From the NCBI RefSeq assembly GCF_008016455.1, contig NZ_SAXU01000001.1, positions 434,001-498,000 on the forward strand: a DNA stretch of 64,000 nt, read 5' to 3'. The position numbers and the translations under genes are program-made. Shown piece after piece: positions 16,544-24,941 of this stretch. Under the pieces are notes generated by a model. That model was given only the letters and a program-made list of their open reading frames with translations. It had not been told where the DNA came from and made no database searches. Position 1 is the first letter of the stretch. Each line of letters begins with the position of its first letter. The stretch comes from Brachyspira aalborgi (lineage in GTDB: Bacteria > Spirochaetota > Brachyspiria > Brachyspirales > Brachyspiraceae).

Positions 16544-16795
16544 GTGTTTTATTTAAAAATCCATAAAAAATATTAAAATTTATTAAATTTTCATATTATA
16601 TAGCATCATTTTATAATAATTTTTAATCTTTTTTTCTAAAAAAATTTTAAAAAAATTTGCGATAAACTATTGATTTAAATCAAACATTATGTTAGAATAA
16701 GCTAACAATAACAAAGAAAATATTGAATTTGCAAACTATTTTGTATATTAAAATTATACAATATATTTTATAACCTTCATTTAATTAAACTGTTT

Positions 16796-16820
16796 AAGGC
16801 GCTCTCAAAAAGGGCGTCTT
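16796..16820 (-). terminator. Weak terminator after the PP2C gene
   Basis: AAGGCGCTC (16796-16804) pairs with GGGCGTCTT (16812-16820) through nine pairs including two G-T, with a 7-nt loop, directly after the stop of the minus-strand phosphatase gene. The trailing T-run is weak. The rest of the 16544-16795 spacer is featureless AT-rich DNA. Confidence 0.4.
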
Positions 16821-16821
16821 A

Positions 16822-17901
16822 TCATTTAAGCTTAAATAAAAACATAGAGCAATCATCGTCTGGGCTTCTGTAGGAAAGATATTCGTAAAAATCGTTTTTT
16901 ATAATTGTCATTAAAGCGTCAGCATCGAGATTTTTATTTGTCGAAATAATTTTTTTAAGTTTATTAATTCCGTAAATATCGTATTTGTTTTTTGATTGCG
17001 AAGCTTCTATTATTCCATCAGTGAAAAATAAAAATATATCGCCGTTATTTAATTCTATAATATCCTCTTCGTAAAATGCATTTTTGAAAAGTCCTACTAT
17101 AGTTCCGCCTTTAGAATATTCTATAATCTCTTTATCTTTTATTAAAAGTAAAGGAGTATGAGAAGCGTTTGAATAATTAATTTTTTTACTCTCAAAATCT
17201 ATATCGGCAATTATCATTGTCAAATAAAAATCCGCTGGTAAAGTGTCGACTAAATAATTATTAATTTCAAATAATAAAGAACTGACAGAATTAAAAGAAT
17301 TAGATAAATTTCTAAAAGTGGTTTTAAGCATTGAAGTGACTATTGCAGCCTCAACTCCATGCCCGCTTACATCCGACATAATAAATAAAATTCTATTTTC
17401 ATTAATATAAACATAATCAAAAAAATCTCCGCCTATAATTTCAAAAGGTTCGTAAAAGCATGCCGAAGAGATAAATTTATTTTTCAAAATCTTTTTATTT
17501 ATCATTGCCTCTTGAATTTTTCTCGCTCTTTTCATGTCTTTTTTATAATTTTTATTTAAAGAATAAATTACATCAAATCTGCCAAGTATATAAGTATTTT
17601 TTTCTTTTAATTCTAAAATAGCTTTTTGATAATCTTTTAATATAGAATAATTTAAAGATATATGATTTAATTTTTCTTTATTTTCTTTTATTTTTTTATA
17701 AGAATTTTTAGAATAAATTTTAACGCTATATTTATAAAAAATAAAAAACGGAATTATAAAAAGTAAAAATAATGTTAATAAAGTTATAAAAATTTTCTTA
17801 TTAGTATAACTAACTATTGAAAATATCATTAATAAAATAAATAGCGCAAAGAATACTATTGAGATAAATTTTAATATTGCCGAAATTTTTTCCGCTTTCA
17901 T
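16822..17901 (-). CDS. Membrane-anchored PP2C-type (SpoIIE/RsbU-like) serine phosphatase
   Basis: This 359-residue protein has two N-terminal transmembrane helices (about 10-30 and 36-58), a basic helical linker with coiled-coil character (about 65-130) and a C-terminal SpoIIE-type phosphatase domain (about 140-359). Metal-binding motifs are visible: GGDFFDY, MSDVSGHGVEAA, FFTDGIIEA and DDDCSMF. Family members dephosphorylate anti-sigma-factor antagonists or similar STAS-domain partners, often in response to an input domain. The membrane helices suggest envelope or stress input; no partner gene is adjacent. It is monocistronic with its own promoter. Confidence 0.82.
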   Translation of the reverse strand: MKAEKISAILKFISIVFFALFILLMIFSIVSYTNKKIFITLLTLFLLFIIPFFIFYKYSVKIYSKNSYKKIKENKEKLNHISLNYSILKDYQKAILELKEKNTYILGRFDVIYSLNKNYKKDMKRARKIQEAMINKKILKNKFISSACFYEPFEIIGGDFFDYVYINENRILFIMSDVSGHGVEAAIVTSMLKTTFRNLSNSFNSVSSLLFEINNYLVDTLPADFYLTMIIADIDFESKKINYSNASHTPLLLIKDKEIIEYSKGGTIVGLFKNAFYEEDIIELNNGDIFLFFTDGIIEASQSKNKYDIYGINKLKKIISTNKNLDADALMTIIKNDFYEYLSYRSPDDDCSMFLFKLK

Positions 17902-17923
17902 TATAAATATTGCCTATTTTAAA

Positions 17924-17952
17924 ATTATAGCAAAAAGTTATATTTATGTAAA
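17924..17952 (-). promoter_or_regulatory. Promoter of the PP2C phosphatase gene
   Basis: TTTACA (17947-17952) and TATAAT (17924-17929) on the minus strand, 17-bp spacer. Confidence 0.6.
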
Positions 17953-17966
17953 TATTTTATTTCCTA

Positions 17967-17994
17967 TTGATATAATAAATTTTTAATATATAAT
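17967..17994 (+). promoter_or_regulatory. Promoter of birA, predicted leaderless start
   Basis: TTGATA (17967-17972), 16-bp spacer, TATAAT (17989-17994). The birA ATG (18001) is 7 nt after the -10 box and no Shine-Dalgarno is present. Confidence 0.55.
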
Positions 17995-18000
17995 AAAATC

Positions 18001-18780
18001 ATGGAAGTTAACATATTACAAAATAATTGGACTGATAACTTAAAAACAAAAATATACGGCAGAAACTTAAAACTGTTTGAAATTATTGAAAGCACAAATA
18101 AAAAAATGATTGAAGATTTAAATAACAATTTTAACTTGCAAGAAGGCGCGGTTTATATAGCCTTAAAACAGACTTCAGGAAAAGGAAGTTATGGAAATTC
18201 TTGGGCTTCTAATAATAATTTAGGATTATGGTTAAGCGTTTTGTTATATTCTCCGTTTAATAAAGAAGTTTTAACTTTTTTGCCATGCATAGCTTTAACA
18301 AAATTATTAAGAGAAAATTATAATATTAAAGCTCATATAAAATGGCCCAACGATGTTCTTGTCGGAGATAAAAAAATATCGGGAACTCTAATTCAAATTA
18401 TAAATATAAATAATAAAAATGCATGCATTATGGGAACGGGAATTAATTTATATCATAATAAAAATGATTTTTCTTCTGATATAATAAATAAAGCGACTTC
18501 GTTATTTTTAGAAACGGGAATAAAAATTAAATTAGAAGAATTTTATAAAGAATTTATTTATTATTTTGAAGAAATTTATTTAGGCGAAAAAAAATTAATC
18601 GAACTTTTTAGAGAAAATAACGAAATGATAGGAAAAAAAATAAAAGCAAAAAAAGACGGAAAAGAAATCGAGGCTTTTGTAAAAGATATAACCAAAGAAG
18701 GATATTTAAAAGTTGAAGTAAATAATATTGAGGAAACTTGGATATCGAGAGCTTCGCTTGATATAGATACTTTTTATTAA
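18001..18780 (+). CDS. birA: Biotin--[acetyl-CoA-carboxylase] ligase
   Basis: The enzyme activates biotin with ATP and attaches it to the carboxyl-carrier lysine of biotin-dependent carboxylases. This 259-residue protein begins directly with the catalytic domain and lacks the N-terminal DNA-binding winged helix of bifunctional BirA, so it should not be a repressor. Motifs: ALKQTSGKGSYGNSW (the biotinyl-AMP loop, a variant of GRGRxGxxW), KWPNDVLVGDKKISGTLIQ and MGTGINLYHN; a C-terminal SH3-like domain follows (about 210-259). A two-gene tail of small unknown proteins follows on the same strand. The start appears leaderless. Confidence 0.87.
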   Translation: MEVNILQNNWTDNLKTKIYGRNLKLFEIIESTNKKMIEDLNNNFNLQEGAVYIALKQTSGKGSYGNSWASNNNLGLWLSVLLYSPFNKEVLTFLPCIALTKLLRENYNIKAHIKWPNDVLVGDKKISGTLIQIININNKNACIMGTGINLYHNKNDFSSDIINKATSLFLETGIKIKLEEFYKEFIYYFEEIYLGEKKLIELFRENNEMIGKKIKAKKDGKEIEAFVKDITKEGYLKVEVNNIEETWISRASLDIDTFY

Positions 18781-18803
18781 AAAAATAAAATTAGGAAAAA
18801 ATT

Positions 18804-19037
18804 ATGAGAAAACCGATACCTTATAAAAAACCTGAAGAGAAAAAACCGATAGATAAAAAGAAAATTCTTTTATTTATAATATTTGAAATTATTATAATAA
18901 TACTTTCTATTGTTATTACCGCTATAATTCCTCTCTTAATATCTTTTATATCTCCTTATATAAGCGCGGGAATAAGCGGAATAATATTAATAGTATTTAC
19001 GATATTTATATCTAAAGAATTTCTTTTTAAAAAATAA
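18804..19037 (+). CDS. Small two-helix membrane protein
   Basis: This 77-residue protein begins with a basic, proline-containing cytoplasmic tail (about 1-21, many Lys), followed by two hydrophobic helices (about 22-45 and 50-70) and a terminal KEFLFKK. AGGA precedes the ATG at good spacing, 23 nt after the birA stop, so it may be co-transcribed with birA. No family is recognised and no function is proposed. Confidence 0.55.
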   Translation: MRKPIPYKKPEEKKPIDKKKILLFIIFEIIIIILSIVITAIIPLLISFISPYISAGISGIILIVFTIFISKEFLFKK

Positions 19038-19103
19038 TAATTGATATTTAAATTAAATATGTTATATTTACTATTAAATATTTTAATTTTAAGGAGCAAT
19101 AAT

Positions 19104-19424
19104 ATGTTTGACAATAATATTCACTATATAATGAAAGAATTGGATTCTATATACAATGTCGTGGTTGAAAATTTGGGAAAAGAATTATTAAACAAAGAAA
19201 TTAAACATTTGGAATACGAGCCTAAAATGGACAGAATAAATATTAACAATTTTATATTTATTAGATTAATAGTTCAAAATGAAGACGACCATAAAGAAAT
19301 ATTTTACGATATATATGTTCTTGACGAAAACGGAAACGATACGGAGCATTCTATGATTAATGTTCAAAGACCTTTTAAGAGATTAGTCGATAAATTAGAT
19401 TATTTAATCAAATTAGATTATTGA
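19104..19424 (+). CDS. Small hypothetical cytoplasmic protein
   Basis: I start the gene at ATG 19104, which follows a perfect AAGGAG site; the open frame extends further upstream without such a site. The 106-residue product is acidic, has no signal peptide or membrane helix, and looks like a single alpha/beta domain (FIFIRLIVQNEDDHKEIFYDIYVLD near the middle). I recognise no family. A strong terminator lies 30 nt after its stop, closing the birA transcription unit. Confidence 0.6.
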   Translation: MFDNNIHYIMKELDSIYNVVVENLGKELLNKEIKHLEYEPKMDRININNFIFIRLIVQNEDDHKEIFYDIYVLDENGNDTEHSMINVQRPFKRLVDKLDYLIKLDY

Positions 19425-19454
19425 TTATAAATTTTATATTTTATTCGCTTTTAA

Positions 19455-19487
19455 AACGATAATTTTATTAATCGTTGTTTTTTTTTT
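19455..19487 (+). terminator. Rho-independent terminator
   Basis: AACGAT (19455-19460) and ATCGTT (19471-19476) form a 6-bp stem with a 10-nt loop, followed by G and a run of ten T (19478-19487). Confidence 0.75.
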
Positions 19488-19530
19488 CTTATAAATTTAA
19501 AATATAATAAAAAAATTATAAGGATTTTTA

Positions 19531-19944
19531 ATGTATTTAATTTACGCTTTAATATCTTCAATATTCGCTTCTCTAACGGCAATATTTATAAAATTAGGTT
19601 TGTCTAATATCAATTCAAATTTTGCTACGGCTATAAGAACTATAATAATTTTGATTATCTCTTGGATTATAGTTTTTTATACAAATTCTTTTGAAAATAT
19701 AAAATCGATTAATTCAAAAAATTTAATATTTCTAATTATTTCGGGCATTACTACAGGATTGTCTTGGATATTTTATTTTAAAGCTATTCAAATTGGCGAA
19801 GTTTCAAAAGTTGCCGTTATAGATAAACTTTCAATAGCTCTCACAATTATTCTTGCTTTTATATTCTTAAAAGAAACTATAACCTTAAAAACGATTATAG
19901 GAATTATTTTTATTATAGCGGGAACTTTAATGATTAGTTTATGA
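19531..19944 (+). CDS. Half-size EamA/DMT-superfamily transporter
   Basis: This 137-residue protein has about five transmembrane helices and one EamA unit (YALISSIFASLTAIFIKLGL at the start; FYFKAIQIGEVSKVAVIDKLS; AFIFLKETITLKTIIGIIFIIAGT). Most DMT-family exporters have two EamA repeats (~290 residues); single-repeat forms act as dimers in the SMR/half-DMT group. The substrate is unknown. The SD AAGGA precedes ATG 19531. Its last 6 nt overlap the end of the convergent miaA gene. Confidence 0.8.
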   Translation: MYLIYALISSIFASLTAIFIKLGLSNINSNFATAIRTIIILIISWIIVFYTNSFENIKSINSKNLIFLIISGITTGLSWIFYFKAIQIGEVSKVAVIDKLSIALTIILAFIFLKETITLKTIIGIIFIIAGTLMISL

Positions 19945-20868
19945 TTTATAAAAATCTTTTATCTCTTTTGCTACTTTTTCTATATCTTCGGGTTTTATTC
20001 TTTTATGCTCTTCTCTTCTAAACCAAGTTAATTGTCTTTTAGCAAAATTTCGAGTGCGTTTTTTTATAATCTCTTTAAGCTCTTCAAAACTCATAGAATT
20101 ATTAACTAAATAATCGTAGCATTCTTTATAGCCAATCGCCTGCATAGAAGTGCAATTTATATTTACATTCATTTTTATTATTGATTTAACCTCTTCAAGA
20201 AGCCCATTATCAAACATTAAATCGACTCTTTTATTAATATTATTATAAAGCGTATCTCTTTCAATATCCATTATATAACTTAAATAATCCAAATCGATTA
20301 TTTTTTTTCTTTCTTTTTTTAACTCCGAAAATTTTCTTCCCGTATTATAAAAAACTTCTAAAGCTCTTATTACTCTTCTTGAATTATATCTATCTATAAT
20401 TTCTGCAGATTCTTTATCGACTTTTAAAAGCTCTAAATATAAAGATTCTAATCCTTCGTTTTCTATTCTTTGATAAAGTTCTTTTCTGATTTTAATTGAA
20501 TTTTCTTTATTGTCGTTTGTTTCGTCAAATATTCCGTATTTTATAGAATCGATATAAAAACCCGTTCCGCCGACTCCAAAAATCGGGGCTTTATCAATAT
20601 CAATATTTTCAATAACATTTTTAAATATTTCAAGATAATCTTTAATATTGAAATTAAAAGAAGGCTCTACAATATCTATCATTTTATAATTATATTTTTT
20701 TATCTCTTCGTAAGAAGGTTTTGCCGAACCTATATCCATATATTTATAAACCTGCATAGAATCTATAGATATTATAACGCCGTTGTTAAAATAATTGTCT
20801 ATGAGTTTATGGACGAAATCGCTTTTACCAGACGCTGTAGCTCCCGATATAAAAACAATTTTTTTCAC
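19939..20868 (-). CDS. miaA: tRNA dimethylallyltransferase
   Basis: MiaA adds a dimethylallyl group from DMAPP to A37 of tRNAs reading UNN codons. The 309-residue product has the P-loop GATASGKSD (about 9-17), ISIDSMQVYKYMDIGSAKPS, the DIVEP substrate segment, GGTGFYI and the C-terminal RTRNFAKRQLTWFRRE tRNA-binding motif. Length is normal (~310). The start codon is GTG with no obvious ribosome-binding site, 22 nt after rpoZ in the gmk-rpoZ-miaA operon, so translation may be coupled. Identification is firm. Confidence 0.95.
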   Translation of the reverse strand: MKKIVFISGATASGKSDFVHKLIDNYFNNGVIISIDSMQVYKYMDIGSAKPSYEEIKKYNYKMIDIVEPSFNFNIKDYLEIFKNVIENIDIDKAPIFGVGGTGFYIDSIKYGIFDETNDNKENSIKIRKELYQRIENEGLESLYLELLKVDKESAEIIDRYNSRRVIRALEVFYNTGRKFSELKKERKKIIDLDYLSYIMDIERDTLYNNINKRVDLMFDNGLLEEVKSIIKMNVNINCTSMQAIGYKECYDYLVNNSMSFEELKEIIKKRTRNFAKRQLTWFRREEHKRIKPEDIEKVAKEIKDFYKS

Positions 20869-20890
20869 TTTAATTTAATTTTTAATAAAA

Positions 20891-21301
20891 TTATTCTTTT
20901 TCGTCTTCTTGGTTGTTTTCTTGATTTTTAGTTCTTCTTCGTCTTCTTCTTGGCGTCTCTTCTTCCTCATCGTCATCATCGTATATAACCGCTGAAGTTT
21001 CTTCAATTTCTTCTTCTTTTTTAGTCTCTTCAATCGCATAAGCTTCGGCATCGTATTCGCTTTTTGAACTCTTAAAAGGAGCGTCCGCATCTACAGACAT
21101 TTTAGTATCGTCTTCGTATTCGTATTTTATATTTCCGTCAAGTATATTTTTAATAACGGTTTGTATATATTTTCCTTTTCTGTATTTAGTTTCGTTTCTT
21201 AATAAATTACCGCCAGATTTTGCCAACTCTATCATAGCTCGGCTAAGTTCGTAGCGATTTCCTTTATATTCTATAAGTTTTTTTAAAGGTATTATGCTCA
21301 T
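20891..21301 (-). CDS. rpoZ: RNA polymerase omega subunit with acidic/arginine-rich tail
   Basis: Omega helps RNA polymerase assembly. I start at ATG 21301 (136 residues), which has GGAG in place; another ATG four codons earlier overlaps that site. Residues 1-65 match omega: MSIIPLKKLIEYKGNRYELSR-type start and the GKYIQTVIKNILDG helix, though some core positions are weak. The C-terminal ~60 residues are low-complexity: a long E/D stretch and a run of six arginines (PRRRRRRTK). The position directly after gmk is typical for rpoZ. The tail is unusual for omega. Confidence 0.65.
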   Translation of the reverse strand: MSIIPLKKLIEYKGNRYELSRAMIELAKSGGNLLRNETKYRKGKYIQTVIKNILDGNIKYEYEDDTKMSVDADAPFKSSKSEYDAEAYAIEETKKEEEIEETSAVIYDDDDEEEETPRRRRRRTKNQENNQEDEKE

Positions 21302-21316
21302 TTTTAACTCCATAAA

Positions 21317-21868
21317 TTATTTTTTTGAATTAACGGCTTTTTCAAGCTCTTTATAAGCTTTTTCTATTTCATCGTTTTTTATTACAAAATCGAAATTATC
21401 TTTATATTCTAATTCTCTTTTAGCATTCCAAATTCTTATTTTTATGCTCGCTTCATCTTCCGTCTTTCTGCCTTCAAGTCTATTTTTCAAGTCCTCTATT
21501 GAAAGCGGGTCTATAAATATATATTTTGCTTTTATTCCGCTATTTTTAAGAAATAAAGCTCCTTGAATATCTATATCAAGTATTAAAACGGATTTTTTAT
21601 CATTCGCTTTATCAATTTCTTCAAAAGATGTTCCATAATAATGCTCATGAACATTTGCCCATTCTAAAAATTTTCCTTCGTTTATCATTTCTTCAAACTT
21701 TTCTTTATCTATAAAATAATAATCTTTTCCTTCAATCTCTCCGCTTCTCTTTTCCCTCGTGGTATGCGAAACGGCGAAGAGAACTTCAGGATGGTTCGAT
21801 ATATATTTCTTTATTAAAGTAGTTTTACCAGCCGCCGAAGGTCCCGTAATAACAATAATCTTACCCAT
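21317..21868 (-). CDS. gmk: Guanylate kinase
   Basis: Guanylate kinase phosphorylates GMP to GDP with ATP. I start at ATG 21866-21868 (183 residues; MGKIIVITGPSAAGKTTL), whose P-loop is at residues 9-16; a TTG eight codons earlier has no support. Other motifs: SHTTREKRSGEIEGKDYYF (GMP binding), the YGTS motif and LDIDIQGA. The usual length is ~190-205. It begins the gmk-rpoZ-miaA transcription unit with its own promoter about 75-100 nt upstream. Identification is firm. Confidence 0.95.
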   Translation of the reverse strand: MGKIIVITGPSAAGKTTLIKKYISNHPEVLFAVSHTTREKRSGEIEGKDYYFIDKEKFEEMINEGKFLEWANVHEHYYGTSFEEIDKANDKKSVLILDIDIQGALFLKNSGIKAKYIFIDPLSIEDLKNRLEGRKTEDEASIKIRIWNAKRELEYKDNFDFVIKNDEIEKAYKELEKAVNSKK

Positions 21869-21938
21869 AAGATATCCAGTTAAAATATACAAATATGCCT
21901 AAACATATATTAAACATATATTATAGAGAATTGCAATA

Positions 21939-21966
21939 ATTATACTATAATATAAAAAAAAATCAA
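21939..21966 (-). promoter_or_regulatory. Promoter of gmk-rpoZ-miaA
   Basis: TTGATT (21961-21966) and TATAAT (21939-21944) on the minus strand with a 16-bp spacer. Confidence 0.5.
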
Positions 21967-22002
21967 GCGTTATTTTATTATTTTTTTTACGCTATCAATT
22001 TC

Positions 22003-22024
22003 AAAAAACCCCGCTAATGCGGGG
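22003..22024 (-). terminator. Terminator of tRNA-Asn
   Basis: GCGGGG and CCCCGC form a perfect 6-bp GC stem (22019-22024 with 22009-22014) with a 4-nt loop, followed on the minus strand by six T (22003-22008). Confidence 0.9.
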
Positions 22025-22034
22025 CTTGTCTATG

Positions 22035-22107
22035 CTCCGAGAACAGGGCTCGAACCTGCGACCCGGTGATTAACAGTCACCTGCTCTACCGACTGAGCTA
22101 TCTCGGA
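22035..22107 (-). tRNA. tRNA-Asn (anticodon GTT)
   Basis: A 73-nt cloverleaf on the minus strand: acceptor TCCGAGA pairing with TCTCGGA plus discriminator G, D-arm GCTCAGTCGGTAGAGC, anticodon stem GGTGA/TCACC with loop CTGTTAA (anticodon GTT at 22072-22074), and T-loop GGTTCGAGCC. CCA is not encoded. It has a consensus promoter upstream and a strong terminator downstream. Confidence 0.97.
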
Positions 22108-22140
22108 ATGTTTTTAATTAATTATTTAATTATTGAATTT

Positions 22141-22168
22141 ATTATAACATATTAAAAAAAAATGTCAA
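22141..22168 (-). promoter_or_regulatory. Consensus promoter of tRNA-Asn
   Basis: TTGACA (22163-22168) and TATAAT (22141-22146), both perfect, 16-bp spacer with a TG before the -10 box. The predicted start is about 27 nt before the tRNA. Confidence 0.85.
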
Positions 22169-22177
22169 CACCTTATT

Positions 22178-23956
22178 TTATAAAAATTTAGCTATTAAAA
22201 GCGTTATATCGTCAAATTGCGGAGCGTCCGCTCTAAAATAAACGGTTTCTTCCACTATATCGTTTAATAATTCTTTTGAACTGTCGTATTCGTTTTTAAG
22301 AATATCTTTTAATTTGCTCTCCCCAAACTCTTCGTTATCTTTATTAAAAGTTTCGGTAACTCCGTCCGTAAACATAATTATTTTATCCGCTTTTGAATAC
22401 GATATTTTTTTATTTTTATAAGAAGCATTCTCTACAAATCCCAAAGGCTTTCCTGGAATATACATTTCAGTTAAATATTCGGGCTTATTCATTGCCGACT
22501 TTTTAATAAAATATTGCGGAATATGTCCAGCATTTGAATAAGTAATACTTTTATTTTTTGTATCTACTATAGCCAAAAAGCATGTAACGAACATACCTTT
22601 TTTTGAATCGTAAAATATATGTTTATTTGTCTGTTCTAATATTTTAGCGGGATTATCAATTTGAGAAGAATAAACTCTTAAAACGCTTCTCGTCATAACC
22701 ATAAAGAAACCAGCTTTTAATCCTTTGCCCGAAACATCCGCTATAATCAAAGCGTATTTTCCGTCTTTAAGTTTTATATAATCGTAAAAATCGCCTCCAA
22801 CCGTTTTGCTTGGAATACTTACGGCTGCGACATCAAATAATTTTTTATTTGGAAATTCAGTAGGAAGTATGCTCTTTTGAAGTTCTTCTGTATAATTAAT
22901 TTCTTCGGTTAGAGATTGTTTTATTTTTGATTCTTCCGATAAAAAGACATGCATATAATTTTCAGAAATCTGTTGAGCGAGCATTTCAAGAAGCATTAAA
23001 TTGCTTAAATTAAAAGCTTTATTTACGCTTCTTTCGGTTGCGCATAAAAAACCTATTATATCGTCTTCTTTTCCCATTATAGGCGATGCGATAAAACTAT
23101 CTCTAGTATATCTTAAAGATTTATTCGGTTTAAATCTATAATCTCTCGAAACATTTACAGAATAAACGGGCTTCCCCGTTTTTAATATCTCTCCCAAAAC
23201 ATTGTCTTCGGTGGTTATTACTCCGTATTTTAAAACCTCTTCGTCTATTCCTATTCCCGCTCTAAATCTAAACATTCCTTTTTCGTCTTTCAAAATTATA
23301 GAAACTCTATGAGCCTCAAAAGCCTCGCAAACTATACTTATATTATTATTTAAAATATCGTCTATTGTTTCGCATTTATTTATTGAAACTGACATTTCAT
23401 ATAAAGCGCCGACTTCATAAGCTCTCGACTGTCCTTTATCGTAAGTCATTTTATTTATAAGCGCTAAAGAAACTATATTTGAAAACATAGACATTATAAT
23501 AGTGTCGGTTTCTATAAATTTTCCTTCTTTTTTATTTATTAAAAATAAAGCGCCGATATTTCTTTTTCTCGCTTTAAGAGGAACAAATAATATATTTTTT
23601 AAATCTTCGCCCAAAATCTCTTTTATCGGAATAAACGCTGAATCGTCCTGCGGATTATTTGAATATAAAGACGAAGAAGTCGTATAAGCTCTAACCGATA
23701 AAGGTTTTTCTCCATCTATTATTGAGCCAAAAAATTTGCTTCCCAAAGGTCCTATAGACATTTCATAATTTAAATTAAATAATTCCTGGTCTATCAAATA
23801 CAATAAAATCGTATCGGTAAGCATTATGTTTTTTATTTCGGATATTATATTTACTAAAGTCTCTTCATAATCGCCGATATTATTCATTTTTTTGATTATA
23901 TCGGAAAATATTTCAAGTTGTTTTTCAGGTTCATTAACTATTTCGTATATATCCAC
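22178..23956 (-). CDS. GAF-GAF-PP2C (RsbU/SpoIIE-like) phosphatase
   Basis: This 592-residue cytoplasmic protein has two predicted GAF domains (about 20-165 and 185-335), a short helical linker with EELQKSILP, and a C-terminal SpoIIE-type phosphatase domain (about 370-592). Its metal motifs are GGDFYDYIKLKDG, IADVSGKGLKAGFFM, FTDGVTE and FDDITLL. The start codon is GTG with GGGG upstream. Such proteins act on STAS-domain anti-sigma antagonists when the GAF domains bind small ligands; the ligand is unknown. No partner gene adjoins it. A tRNA-Asn gene follows with its own promoter. Confidence 0.85.
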   Translation of the reverse strand: MDIYEIVNEPEKQLEIFSDIIKKMNNIGDYEETLVNIISEIKNIMLTDTILLYLIDQELFNLNYEMSIGPLGSKFFGSIIDGEKPLSVRAYTTSSSLYSNNPQDDSAFIPIKEILGEDLKNILFVPLKARKRNIGALFLINKKEGKFIETDTIIMSMFSNIVSLALINKMTYDKGQSRAYEVGALYEMSVSINKCETIDDILNNNISIVCEAFEAHRVSIILKDEKGMFRFRAGIGIDEEVLKYGVITTEDNVLGEILKTGKPVYSVNVSRDYRFKPNKSLRYTRDSFIASPIMGKEDDIIGFLCATERSVNKAFNLSNLMLLEMLAQQISENYMHVFLSEESKIKQSLTEEINYTEELQKSILPTEFPNKKLFDVAAVSIPSKTVGGDFYDYIKLKDGKYALIIADVSGKGLKAGFFMVMTRSVLRVYSSQIDNPAKILEQTNKHIFYDSKKGMFVTCFLAIVDTKNKSITYSNAGHIPQYFIKKSAMNKPEYLTEMYIPGKPLGFVENASYKNKKISYSKADKIIMFTDGVTETFNKDNEEFGESKLKDILKNEYDSSKELLNDIVEETVYFRADAPQFDDITLLIAKFL

Positions 23957-24060
23957 AAAAACCCCTACGATTTAAACATAAATCAAGCATATTATAAATT
24001 ATTATATCATAGCATATTTTATAGTCAATATTAATATACTTTTTAATATAATTAAATTTC

Positions 24061-24921
24061 TTATAAACTCAACATTAAAGCTAGCCAATCGTTTTTTCGC
24101 TTTCTATCAATAATTTTTAATTTTTTCTCTCTTAAAACATTATTCATTGAAGATTCTTTTTCAAACAAAATTCCCGATAATATTAAATAAGAATTTTCTT
24201 TTAACAATCTTTTCAAGTCTGCAATAATTTCAATTAAAATATCAGTTTCTATATTTGCAACTACTAAATCAAATTTTAAATTCATATTATTCAAATCTTT
24301 CGCGTTTCCTAAAATAACATTATTTAAATTTATATCGTTATATTTCGCGTTATCCAAAGAACAATGAACGGCATCGCTATCAATATCGACAGAAGTTATA
24401 TTTCTCGCTCCAAGTTTATAACTAAATAAAGATAATATTCCGCTTCCGCAACCAATATCTGCAATGCTCTTTAATTTAATATCATTATTTAATGAATATT
24501 GATTAATCATTTCTAAAGCTAAATATGTAGTTTCATGCGTTCCGCTTCCAAAAGCGTATTGTTTTGCTATATAAATAACGGGTTCTTTCAAGTCTTTATA
24601 ATAATCTCTCAAATTTGGAACTATAGTTATATCGCCTATTTTAAAAGGCTTTAAATAATCCATATAAGAAGTTAAATATTTTTCAGAATCAAGCTCTTTT
24701 ATTTCATAATTATAATTAATATCTAATTTATCTTTTATAATCTTAAAATTATTTTCAAGTTTTTCTTTTGTTTCATTATATATATTTATTATCGCATAAT
24801 TTTCTTTTGCTGGATATTCCACATTATAACCTAATATATCCAAAAAACCGTTTTCAATAATCGCTTCAAATATATCTTCAAATCCAATTTCCACTTTAAA
24901 AGAAATAGAATATAATTTCAT
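24061..24921 (-). CDS. prmA: Ribosomal protein L11 methyltransferase-like
   Basis: PrmA methylates ribosomal protein L11 using S-adenosylmethionine. The 286-residue product has an N-terminal alpha/beta substrate-recognition half and a Rossmann methyltransferase half starting near residue 130, with motif I SIADIGCGSGILSLFSYKLGA, motif II TSVDIDSDA, and the family's FGSGTHETTYLALEM before motif I and NIETD in motif IV. It follows the DUF4954 gene by 20 nt on the same strand. The name rests on the family pattern FGSGTHxTT. Confidence 0.85.
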   Translation of the reverse strand: MKLYSISFKVEIGFEDIFEAIIENGFLDILGYNVEYPAKENYAIINIYNETKEKLENNFKIIKDKLDINYNYEIKELDSEKYLTSYMDYLKPFKIGDITIVPNLRDYYKDLKEPVIYIAKQYAFGSGTHETTYLALEMINQYSLNNDIKLKSIADIGCGSGILSLFSYKLGARNITSVDIDSDAVHCSLDNAKYNDINLNNVILGNAKDLNNMNLKFDLVVANIETDILIEIIADLKRLLKENSYLILSGILFEKESSMNNVLREKKLKIIDRKRKNDWLALMLSL

Positions 24922-24941
24922 TAAAAATCCTTTTATTATAT

